DNA of 20,053 nucleotides, from contig JAVVFH010000036.1 in NCBI GenBank assembly GCA_032250585.1, positions 1 to 20,053 on the forward strand, read 5' to 3'. Source of the stretch: JAVVFH01 sp032250585 (GTDB lineage Bacteria > Pseudomonadota > Gammaproteobacteria > Xanthomonadales > SZUA-36). This document shows, piece by piece, positions 14,720-20,053 of this stretch. The position numbers and the translations under genes were made by a program. The notes below the pieces were generated by a model, which searched no databases, was not told the origin of the DNA, and saw only the letters and a program-made list of their open reading frames with translations. The stretch's first letter is position 1. Each line of letters starts with the position of its first letter.

Positions 14720-15844
14720 TCAATCGGACTGGGCAAGCGCCTCACGCGCAGGAACATACTCATAACCCAGATCGCGCGCGACGTCTTCGTGGGTCACCTG
14801 GCCGCGATGCACATTGAGGCCATTCAGCAAGTGAGGGTCGTCCATCATCGCCTGCTTCGGACCTTTGTTTGCCAACGCCAGCGTAAAAGGCAAAGTGGCG
14901 TTGTTCAGGGCGAAGGCGGAGGTTCGCGGCACGGCACCGGGCATGTTGGCCACGCAATAGTGCACGATGCCGTCGACGATGTAGGTTGGGTCCGCATGGG
15001 TTGTGGGCTTAGACGTCTCAAAACAACCACCCTGATCGATGGCCACATCCACCAGCACCGAACCATTGCGCATGATCTTCAGGTCCTCACGGCTCACCAA
15101 TTTGGGTGCGGCAGCGCCCGGAATCAGCACCGCGCCGATCACCATGTCCGCATTGTGGATAAGTTTTTCGATCGATTCGACGTTCGAGTACACCGTCTCG
15201 ATGCGGCTTTCGAAAGTGGAGTCGAGGAAGCGCAGCACTTCCAGGCTGCGATCCATCGCCACCACGCGCGCGCCCAGCCCGACCGCCATCTGGCAGGCAT
15301 TGAAGCCGACCACGCCGCCGCCGATGATCACGACCGTCGCCGGTTCCACGCCCGGCACGCCGCCGAGCAGTACCCCTGAGCCACCGCGCGCCTTTTCCAG
15401 GCACCAGGCGCCGGCCTGCACCGACAGGCGGCCCGCGACTTCCGACATCGGTGCCAGCAGCGGCAGATGGCCACGATTGTCGGTTACGGTTTCGTAGGCG
15501 ATGCAGGTCGCGCCGGACTTCAGCAGGTCTTCGGTCTGCGGCGCATCGGGTGCCAGGTGCAGGTAGGTAAAAAGCGTGTGGCGCTTCTCCAGCATTGCGC
15601 GCTCGCCGGCCTGCGGCTCCTTGACCTTGACGATCAGCTCCGCCGTATCGAACACTGCGCGGGCCTCAGGCAGGATCGTCGCCCCGGCGGCCTCATATTC
15701 CACGTCTTCGACGCCGATACCGGCCCCGGCGGTTGCCTGCACGTAGATCTCGTGTCCGCGCTGGGCCAGTTCCCGCACCGAAGCGGGAACCAGTCCGACC
15801 CGGTATTCGTGATTCTTGATTTCCTTGGGCACGCCGATCTTCAT
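14720..15844 (-). CDS. ald: Alanine dehydrogenase (NAD+-dependent)
   Basis: Reversible oxidative deamination of L-alanine to pyruvate and ammonia. Clear motifs: MKIGVPKEIKNHEYRVGLVP at the start, HTLFTYLHLAPD with the catalytic His, the Rossmann loop VVIIGGGVVGFNACQMAVGL, AMDRSLEVLRFLD, and LVDVAIDQGGCFETSKPTTH. Length 374 is close to the usual 370. ATG 15844 has GGAG seven bases upstream. The Lrp/AsnC regulator is divergently transcribed 127 bases away, the common arrangement for ald genes. In this window the L-alanine made by the aminotransferase at 10307 would be returned to pyruvate here, closing the amino-acceptor cycle. Confidence 0.96.
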   Translation of the reverse strand: MKIGVPKEIKNHEYRVGLVPASVRELAQRGHEIYVQATAGAGIGVEDVEYEAAGATILPEARAVFDTAELIVKVKEPQAGERAMLEKRHTLFTYLHLAPDAPQTEDLLKSGATCIAYETVTDNRGHLPLLAPMSEVAGRLSVQAGAWCLEKARGGSGVLLGGVPGVEPATVVIIGGGVVGFNACQMAVGLGARVVAMDRSLEVLRFLDSTFESRIETVYSNVESIEKLIHNADMVIGAVLIPGAAAPKLVSREDLKIMRNGSVLVDVAIDQGGCFETSKPTTHADPTYIVDGIVHYCVANMPGAVPRTSAFALNNATLPFTLALANKGPKQAMMDDPHLLNGLNVHRGQVTHEDVARDLGYEYVPAREALAQSD

Positions 15845-15971
15845 ATGGCACTCCAGCTTTTAAGATGGGTTAATCTTCTAATTTTATCGCTTAACACGTG
15901 GATGATTATCCTGAATATGGTGATAATGAAGCATATTCATCCATTCTGGACCGGTTTGAGCAGGTGATTCA
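15845..15971. promoter_or_regulatory. Divergent ald-lrp control region with palindromes
   Basis: TGAATATG (15912-15919) and CATATTCA (15932-15939) are perfect 8-base arms around a 12-base AT-rich centre. The outer GGATGA and TCATCC words extend the symmetry roughly. A second, smaller pair AAGAT/ATCTT is at 15862-15877, close to the ald start. AT-rich dyads of this kind are what Lrp/AsnC proteins bind, so this is the likely site for control of ald and of the regulator itself. Confidence 0.5.
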
Positions 15972-16457
15972 TTGAAGAGAAAACGCGGCATACCCAAACC
16001 GCTGGACCGCACGAACCGCCTGATTCTCAGGCATCTGCAAAAAGACGGCCGAATCTCCAACGCGGCGCTGGCGAAGAAAGTGAACCTGACGGCGACGCCT
16101 TGCCTGGAACGGGTCCGCCGTCTCGAGCGTGACGGTTATATCCGCGGTTACACGGCCCTGCTGGAACCCTCGATGGTCGACGCCGGCCTACTGGTGTTCG
16201 TGGAAATCGACCTGCTGCGGACCTCGCCCGACGCCTTCCGCGATTTTCGCCGCGCAGCGGTCAAGCTCACCGAACTGCTGGAATGCCACCTTGTCTCCGG
16301 CAACTTCGATTACCTGCTCAAAGCCCGCGTCAAAGACATGCAGGAATACCGCCGCCTGCTCGGCGAAAAGATCCTGGCGTTGCCGGGCGTCAGCGACTCG
16401 CGCAGTTATGTGGTCATGGAAGAAGTCAAAGAATCCACGTGCATTCCCATTCCTTAG
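15972..16457 (+). CDS. Lrp/AsnC family transcriptional regulator
   Basis: Feast/famine-type regulator. N-terminal helix-turn-helix: LDRTNRLILRHLQKDGRISN, AALAKKVNLTATPCLERVRR, LERDGYIRGYTALLEP (about residues 10-65), followed by the alpha-beta ligand-binding domain with VFVEIDLLR, ECHLVSGNFDYLLKARVKDM and LPGVSDSRSYVVMEEVK. Length 161 is normal. It begins with TTG at 15972, with GCAGGTG six bases before it; no better ATG exists before the helix-turn-helix. It is divergent from ald, so it probably responds to alanine or another amino acid and controls ald. The deacetylase gene begins 18 bases after its stop and may be co-transcribed. Confidence 0.93.
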   Translation: MKRKRGIPKPLDRTNRLILRHLQKDGRISNAALAKKVNLTATPCLERVRRLERDGYIRGYTALLEPSMVDAGLLVFVEIDLLRTSPDAFRDFRRAAVKLTELLECHLVSGNFDYLLKARVKDMQEYRRLLGEKILALPGVSDSRSYVVMEEVKESTCIPIP

Positions 16458-16475
16458 CGCCCAGACTATTTGGTC

Positions 16476-17393
16476 ATGAAAACCCTGATCCTCCACCATG
16501 ACGACTGCCAGAATCACGACACGGGGCCGCACCACCCCGAACGACCTGAGCGCGTGACCACGATATTGAGCGCCATCGCCGGACTCCCCGGCACCGAGCG
16601 TTTGGCGGCGCCCCTCGCCAGTGCTGAACAAGTGCTGCGGGCGCACGATCGAAGCTACTGGGCGGGGTTGCAGGCGCTCGACCCGGGGCCTGAACGCCTC
16701 GCCCTGGATGCGGACACCTACGTTTCCGCGGGTTCCCTCGAGGCCGCGCTGCGGGGCAGCGGCGGCACCTGCTTCGCGGTTGACCAGGTGCTTGCCGGCC
16801 AGTCGCGTAATGCCTTCGTCGTCACCCGGCCGCCAGGCCACCACGCCGAAGCGGCGACGGCCATGGGTTTTTGCCTGCTGAACCACGTCGCGATCGCCGC
16901 CCGGCACGCGCAGGCCGCGCACGGCATTAAGCGTGTCGCGATCCTCGACTTCGACGTGCACCATGGCAATGGCACGCAGGCGATCTTCGAAGACTCCCCC
17001 GATGTGATGTACCTTTCCAGCCACCAGGTTCCACTCTACCCGGGAACCGGTTTGCCGATGGAAACAGGCTGCGGCAACATCCTCAACCTGGCGCTCGAGC
17101 CCGGCGCCGGCAGCAAGGCGTTCCGCAAGCTGTGGTCCGCGGCCGGTTTTCCGGCCCTGAGGCATTTCCGTCCGGAACTGATTCTCGTATCGGCCGGTTT
17201 CGACGCACACAAACGCGACCCGCTCGGCCAACTCGAATTGGTCGACGACGATTTCGGCTGGATCACCTCCCAAATACGGGCTTACGCGGAAAGCGCCTGT
17301 AGCGGGCGTATGGTGTCCGTGCTGGAAGGCGGCTACGACCTGGAGGCGCTGGCCGGTGCCGCCGTGGCGCACGTCACGGCGCTGGCCGCCTGA
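16476..17393 (+). CDS. Histone deacetylase family protein / acetylpolyamine amidohydrolase-like
   Basis: Zinc amidohydrolase of the arginase-deacetylase fold. The active site is intact: His122-His123 in RPPGHHAEA, DFDVHHGNGTQ with zinc ligands Asp160 and His162, SAGFDAHKRDPLG with Asp243, and the transition-state Tyr287 in LEGGYD. Length 305 is typical of the bacterial class II-like group. I use ATG 16476; a TTG at 16470 is also in frame. No strong ribosome site is seen, and it follows the Lrp gene by 18 bases, so coupling is possible. Bacterial members hydrolyse acetylpolyamines or other acetylated small molecules. The polyamine-type genes elsewhere in the window favour acetylpolyamines, but this is inference. 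Confidence 0.9.
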   Translation: MKTLILHHDDCQNHDTGPHHPERPERVTTILSAIAGLPGTERLAAPLASAEQVLRAHDRSYWAGLQALDPGPERLALDADTYVSAGSLEAALRGSGGTCFAVDQVLAGQSRNAFVVTRPPGHHAEAATAMGFCLLNHVAIAARHAQAAHGIKRVAILDFDVHHGNGTQAIFEDSPDVMYLSSHQVPLYPGTGLPMETGCGNILNLALEPGAGSKAFRKLWSAAGFPALRHFRPELILVSAGFDAHKRDPLGQLELVDDDFGWITSQIRAYAESACSGRMVSVLEGGYDLEALAGAAVAHVTALAA

Positions 17394-17506
17394 GTGCCCG
17401 ACACTGAGCGCCAGAACGCTGTTTCACCGCCGGGTTTTTCTGCTAATATTCAAGCGGTCGGGTTTGGTCCCGCACCGGCTCACGAAGTCAGGCCGGGACA
17501 CCACAA

Positions 17507-17581
17507 GCGGGTGTCGTATAATGGTTATTACCCCAGCTTCCCAAGCTGGAGATGACGGTTCGATTCCGTTCACCCGCTCCA
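17507..17581 (+). tRNA. tRNA-Gly (anticodon CCC)
   Basis: The cloverleaf folds by eye: acceptor GCGGGTG (17507-17513) with CACCCGC (17571-17577), D-arm around CGTATAATGGTTATTAC, anticodon stem CCAGC/GCTGG with loop TTCCCAA (anticodon CCC), T-arm ACGG-TTCGATT-CCGT, discriminator T and an encoded CCA (17579-17581). The D-loop and T-loop invariants are present. The accessory genes that follow begin 12 bases beyond its 3' end. Confidence 0.97.
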
Positions 17582-17593
17582 TCACCCACTTCA

Positions 17594-17896
17594 TCATCCG
17601 TCACACGCAGCTGTTTGAAACTTGATTTGCAACCCCAATGCTTTGGCAATTTTCGCCACTGTAGCAAAAGTGGGGTTGCCTTCTTCAGAAAGAGCCTTGT
17701 ACAGCCCTTCTCTGGAAATACCAGCTTCTCTTGCAAGCTGGCTCATATTCTTCGCGCGTGCAATGACCCCGAGAGCATGGATGATATAAGCAGGATCATC
17801 ACCTCCCTCTTCCAGCACGGCTTCCAGATATGCCTGGATATCTTCCTCAGTTTTCAAATATTCAGCGGAATCCCAACGGCTTAGCTTAACGGTCAT
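17594..17896 (-). CDS. HigA-like antitoxin (addiction module antidote protein)
   Basis: Helix-turn-helix antitoxin of 100 residues. The first half, LSRWDSAEYLKTEEDIQAYL and DDPAYIIHALGVIARAKN, and the DNA-binding half, MSQLAREAGISREGLYKALS, GNPTFATVAKIAKALGLQI, match the putative addiction-module antidote family that pairs with RelE/HigB-type toxins. The ATG at 17896 is preceded by GGAGG, which lies in the end of the upstream toxin gene; their stop and start are 3 bases apart. The toxin is broken (see 17900-18196), so this is an intact antitoxin with a dead partner. The stop codon lies 12 bases from the tRNA-Gly 3' end, in the opposite orientation. Confidence 0.9.
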   Translation of the reverse strand: MTVKLSRWDSAEYLKTEEDIQAYLEAVLEEGGDDPAYIIHALGVIARAKNMSQLAREAGISREGLYKALSEEGNPTFATVAKIAKALGLQIKFQTAACDG

Positions 17897-17899
17897 CCT

Positions 17900-18196
17900 C
17901 TATACCTCCAGTTGCTGGGCCAATTCCTTCGCTTTCACGATAATCTTTACTCGGGGAACTTTTATTCCCCCCTGTTAGAAGTATCACGACAACTGAAGAG
18001 CGCTGGGTGAAGTAGACCCTATATCCCGGACCATAGAAAAGGCGTAGTTCATTGACTCCGTCCCCAACCGACTCGACATAGCCAAAATGACCCTGCCGAG
18101 TCGGTCTATTCGAGCCTGGATTCGCGCCTTGGCCTGACGGTCTCGAAGCTTCCTGAACCAGCGGGCGAACTCTTCCGTCTTATAGACTTCCAACAT
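17900..18196 (-). pseudogene. RelE/HigB-type toxin pseudogene with two opposite frameshifts
   Basis: Starts well as MLEVYKTEEFARWFRKLRDR, QAKARIQARIDRLGR, the usual opening of this toxin family. At the GGG run (18091-18093) one base appears to be missing. In the next frame the family sequence continues as GHFGYVESVGDGVNELRLFY, GPGYRVYFTQ, VVILLTGGNKSSPSKD. Near 17942-17943 one extra T then restores the first frame, giving IVKAKELAQQLEV and a stop at 17900-17902. The total, 99 codons, is the normal family length. As written, translation stops at 17984 after 70 residues and loses the catalytic C-terminal half. Either a real inactivated toxin or two sequencing errors; the second is less likely because they fall in different contexts. 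Confidence 0.8.
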
Positions 18197-18202
18197 GTGC
18201 CC

Positions 18203-18231
18203 ACTCTAGTTTACAGTATCTGATGTGTCAA
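18203..18231 (-). promoter_or_regulatory. Promoter of the toxin-antitoxin pair
   Basis: On the minus strand TTGACA (18226-18231, perfect) is followed by a 17-base spacer and TAGAGT (18203-18208). Transcription should begin about 7 bases further on, at the ATG at 18196, so the message would be leaderless or nearly so. GTTAAC and GTTGAC words just upstream form an imperfect dyad that the HigA-like protein might bind. Confidence 0.55.
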
Positions 18232-18427
18232 CTATGGTTAACAATGCCCAATTTCGGGCCTGCCCACAAACATAAAAGCCCTTTTGCCAAAATTCGGCGG
18301 CTACTGAACAGCCGCGCTTGCCCGCGTCGTCGAGCTCCACGCCGCGAAGGATGGCAACGTCCATCGCGTCGAAGTAGACACCAGCGACGTCCTCGACGAG
18401 CTGTTCGGTGGGATTCGACGGGATCAT
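18206..18427 (-). CDS. Small unknown protein translationally coupled to the DUF4143 ATPase
   Basis: I do not recognise a family. The ATG at 18427 overlaps the ATPase TGA by four bases (ATGA), the hallmark of translational coupling. It would encode 73 residues starting MIPSNPTEQLVEDVAGVYFD. The first 38 codons or so have the strong G/C third-base preference of real genes here. From about 18310 on (after LDDAGKRGC) the composition becomes AT-richer and the peptide loses clear coding character (FYVCGQARNWALLTIVDTSD), so it may be a truncated gene fused to unrelated DNA. It overlaps the promoter of the toxin gene at its 3' end. Confidence 0.45.
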   Translation of the reverse strand: MIPSNPTEQLVEDVAGVYFDAMDVAILRGVELDDAGKRGCSVAAEFWQKGFYVCGQARNWALLTIVDTSDTVN

Positions 18428-19629
18428 GCGTTCAACCACTCCTCGACCGGGCGCGACAGGAAGCTTTCCAGCTCAATGCCGTCGCCGCCAACCAGCAGGG
18501 TGCGATCGGGTGCAAAAGCATCGACAAAGGCAGCCATGCCGGGCAGTGCGTCGCGCCGGCGACCACTCTTGACCTCGATGGCCAGCAGGCGCTTGCCTGC
18601 ACGCACCACGAAATCGACTTCACGGTTCCTGTCCCGCCAGTAGAACAGCTCGCAGTCACCGCGCTGCGCCGCGTTGGCCAGATGCGCGCCGACCGCGGAT
18701 TCCACCAGCCGACCGTAGAAAGGTCGGTCCGCTCGAGCTTCTTCGGGAGACAAGCCTTCCACCGCGGTCATCAACGCCGTGTTCAGTACTTGGAGTTTGG
18801 GGCTGGAGGCGCGCCGCCGTACGGCCTGACCGGCAAACTTCTGAACGCCCGTCAGCATCCCGGCTGCGGCCAGCAAGTCGAGATAATGGGCCAGCGTGGT
18901 GGTGTTGCCGGCGTCCTGCAACTGGCCCAGCATCTTGGTATAGGACAGCACCTGCCCCGAGTAGCGGCAGCCCAGCTCGAACAGGCGGCGCAGCAGCGCT
19001 GGTTTGTCCACTCGAGTGAGCAGCAGCACATCGCGCGCGATGCTGGTCTCGATCAGCGAGTCCAGCACATAGCGCCGCCAGCGGGCCGGATCCGCGCTCA
19101 GCGGCGCTGCGCCGGGGTAGCCGCCAAAAAAGAGATAGTCCTCAAGGCTGTAGCTGAAAGCCGCACGCATCTCTGCCAAAGACCAGTGCGGCAGGTGCAG
19201 ACGCTCGAAGCGCCCGGCCAGGCTCTCGGTGAGTCCGCGCTCGATGAGCAGCGGCGCGGAGCCCAGCAACACGACCTGCAGCGGCCGACGCTGGCGCGTG
19301 TCCGCGTCCCACAGGTGTTTGACGGTTTCCGACCAGCGCTCGACCTTCTGCACCTCGTCCACCACCAGCAGGCCACCAGCCGCGCCGGTTTCCAGGCGCG
19401 CCGCTTCCCACTGCTGACGCAGCCATGCCCCGTCGCGCAGCGTCGGCTCGTCGGCGCTGACAAAGCGCACGGGCCGCGCCAAGTCCTCGGTCACCTGCTG
19501 CACCAGCGTGGTCTTGCCCACCTGGCGGGCGCCTGTGATCACTTGCAAGAAACGGCGCGGCTCGGCCAGGCGACGTTGTAGCTCGCCGGCGTGCGGGCGC
19601 TGGTAGGGCTTTTTAGATTTACTCTCCAT
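18424..19629 (-). CDS. AAA-family ATPase with C-terminal DUF4143 (PD-(D/E)xK-like) domain
   Basis: ATPase of the AAA_14/DUF4143 family, 401 residues. Walker A GARQVGKTT is at 33-41 with Lys39; Walker B LLVVDEVQK has Asp91-Glu92; a sensor-like LLGSAPLLIERG follows. A wing of helices (about 165-290, YLFFGGYPGA, RDVLLLTRVDKPALL, TTLAHYLDLLAAAGMLTGVQ) leads to the C-terminal domain, where REVDFVV and LAIEVKSG give Asp339 and Glu352-x-Lys354, the pattern of the PD-(D/E)xK nuclease core. ATG 19629 sits almost at the predicted transcription start and lacks a ribosome site. The family is widespread in accessory DNA; its cellular role is not established. Association with a coupled small gene suggests a two-gene unit. 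Confidence 0.88.
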   Translation of the reverse strand: MESKSKKPYQRPHAGELQRRLAEPRRFLQVITGARQVGKTTLVQQVTEDLARPVRFVSADEPTLRDGAWLRQQWEAARLETGAAGGLLVVDEVQKVERWSETVKHLWDADTRQRRPLQVVLLGSAPLLIERGLTESLAGRFERLHLPHWSLAEMRAAFSYSLEDYLFFGGYPGAAPLSADPARWRRYVLDSLIETSIARDVLLLTRVDKPALLRRLFELGCRYSGQVLSYTKMLGQLQDAGNTTTLAHYLDLLAAAGMLTGVQKFAGQAVRRRASSPKLQVLNTALMTAVEGLSPEEARADRPFYGRLVESAVGAHLANAAQRGDCELFYWRDRNREVDFVVRAGKRLLAIEVKSGRRRDALPGMAAFVDAFAPDRTLLVGGDGIELESFLSRPVEEWLNA

Positions 19630-19630
19630 G

Positions 19631-19665
19631 TTGAGTGATTTTACTCAGTACATTGAGTGTGTCAA
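19631..19665 (-). promoter_or_regulatory. Promoter of the DUF4143 ATPase with three phased half-sites
   Basis: On the minus strand TTGACA (19660-19665, perfect), 16-base spacer, TAAAAT (19638-19643). Three 5-base half-sites alternate in direction at an exact 11-base pitch: TGAGT 19632-19636, ACTCA 19643-19647, TGAGT 19654-19658. They cover the -10 box and spacer, so a bound dimer would repress. The predicted start of transcription is about 19631, two bases before the ATG, which suggests a leaderless message. Confidence 0.6.
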
Positions 19666-19732
19666 GGACGCCTGGGGTGCATCGGGCGCCACAGCGTGCG
19701 CACCCTCTTCGACCACGGATTCCTGCAACGCA

Positions 19733-19794
19733 AAGGCGCCAGGGCGCGAAGCGGCAAAGAATTCTTGCGCAGCTTCTTTGCGTCCTGGCGCCTT
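19733..19794. repeat. Long imperfect palindrome centred on an EcoRI-like GAATTC
   Basis: AAGGCGCCAGG (19733-19743) pairs with CCTGGCGCCTT (19784-19794). Between them the sequence is partly symmetric around AAGAATTCTT (19757-19766), with CGC, GAAGC/GCTTC and TTTGCG pieces pairing with small bulges. It could extrude as a hairpin or be the end of a small mobile or repeat element. Confidence 0.65.
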
Positions 19795-19863
19795 AGTCTC
19801 GCCCCTTATGGTCCGTTCACCACGCGATGGACAGCCCTGACGTTCTTGACGTTCCGACGGGGT

Positions 19864-19880
19864 GGTGGGCCGTGCCCACC
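19864..19880. repeat. Short hairpin GGTGGGC-CGT-GCCCACC
   Basis: A perfect 7-base inverted repeat around CGT. The GTGGGC...GCCCAC form is a recurring dispersed palindrome in proteobacterial intergenic DNA. No T-run follows. Confidence 0.55.
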
Positions 19881-19988
19881 CTGGGCTCGGGTTGCCGAGT
19901 TGCATAGGGGGCCGAAGCGCAGAGTGATGACGCAAGCCAGCATGAGAGCCAGCATGGGGTTCGTGTTTCCTTGACGGCCAAGGACCCC

Positions 19989-20032
19989 AAGGACACCAAG
20001 GGCGGCAAGGACACCAAGGGCGGCAAGGACAC
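19989..20032. repeat. 18-base tandem repeat, about 2.4 copies
   Basis: Unit AAGGACACCAAGGGCGGC at 19989-20006 and 20007-20024, then AAGGACAC at 20025-20032. It is preceded by related CCAAGGACCCC sequence, so the array is made of a 9-base sub-unit AAGGRCRCC-like pattern. It ends close to the window edge and may continue in variant form. Confidence 0.85.
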
Positions 20033-20053
20033 GGCTCCGTAGCCGGCAAGCGC

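Larger units (their letters stand above)
19666..20053. other. Gene-poor stretch upstream of the ATPase gene
   Basis: 388 bases without a supportable gene. It contains the imperfect palindrome at 19733-19794, the GGTGGGC-CGT-GCCCACC hairpin at 19864-19880 and the 18-base tandem repeat at 19989-20032, listed separately. The open frames here have low-complexity, Pro/Arg/Trp-rich products and no family resemblance. Confidence 0.7.

Noticed and set aside
19989..20032. Tandem repeat considered as the start of a CRISPR array
   Set aside because: Units are adjacent without unique spacers, and there are no cas genes.
19971..20042. Possible small plus-strand peptide with KDTKGG repeats from TTG 19971
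   Set aside because: It is made only of the tandem repeat, lacks a ribosome site, and ends at once after it. Better explained as a non-coding array.
19645..20049. Minus-strand frame with a Cys-Arg-Pro-Trp repeat N-terminus
   Set aside because: The repeat residues come from the 18-base tandem array and the rest covers the palindromes. There is no ribosome site or family match.

Overview
The window looks like chromosomal DNA from a high-GC proteobacterium, most likely a gammaproteobacterium. The grounds are third-position GC richness, TGTGGGAGCGGCTT-type REP palindromes, a TorF-type outer-membrane protein, a periplasmic Cu/Zn superoxide dismutase and a CCA-encoding tRNA-Gly(CCC). The genus cannot be fixed from sequence reading alone.

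Layout. (1) 93-6029, plus strand: a four-gene cluster of an NDP-forming acyl-CoA synthetase, a PuuC-like aldehyde dehydrogenase, a crotonase-fold hydratase and a PuuA-like gamma-glutamylamine synthetase. (2) 6175-8369, plus strand: an Ada-type alkylation response protein with a shortened N-terminus, a crotonase pseudogene with an internal deletion, and a PduO-type cob(I)alamin adenosyltransferase. (3) 8681-11629, minus strand: an omega-amino acid:pyruvate aminotransferase followed by CoA-acylating methylmalonate/malonate semialdehyde dehydrogenase. (4) 12015-14098: a TorF-like outer-membrane protein, a carboxymuconolactone decarboxylase-like protein, and sodC. (5) 14099-17393: a PuuR-like cupin regulator, alanine dehydrogenase, a divergent Lrp/AsnC regulator, and a histone deacetylase/acetylpolyamine amidohydrolase. 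(6) 17507-17581: tRNA-Gly(CCC). (7) 17594-20053, minus strand: accessory DNA with an intact HigA-like antitoxin, a frameshifted HigB/RelE-type toxin, a small unknown gene coupled to an AAA/DUF4143 ATPase, then a gene-poor stretch with a long imperfect palindrome and an 18-bp tandem repeat.

How the genes may work together (inference). Regions 1, 3 and 5 read as a dispersed amine and omega-amino-acid catabolic neighbourhood. Acetylpolyamines would be deacetylated (HDAC-like), amines gamma-glutamylated (PuuA-like), aldehydes oxidised (PuuC-like), and omega-amino acids transaminated onto pyruvate (giving L-alanine). The semialdehyde would become acetyl- or propionyl-CoA (MmsA), and alanine would be recycled to pyruvate and ammonia by alanine dehydrogenase under a divergent Lrp-type regulator. 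A PuuR-like repressor is also present. PuuB (oxidase) and PuuD (hydrolase) are not in the window, whereas an acyl-CoA ligase and a crotonase are, so the route is not a standard Puu pathway.

Non-coding structure is rich. There are three copies of a GGGGTCAGAGAACC inverted-repeat element of different lengths, three TGTGGGAGCGGCTT-type REP units, several palindromic operator candidates, and two accessory promoters placed so close to their start codons that the messages may be leaderless.
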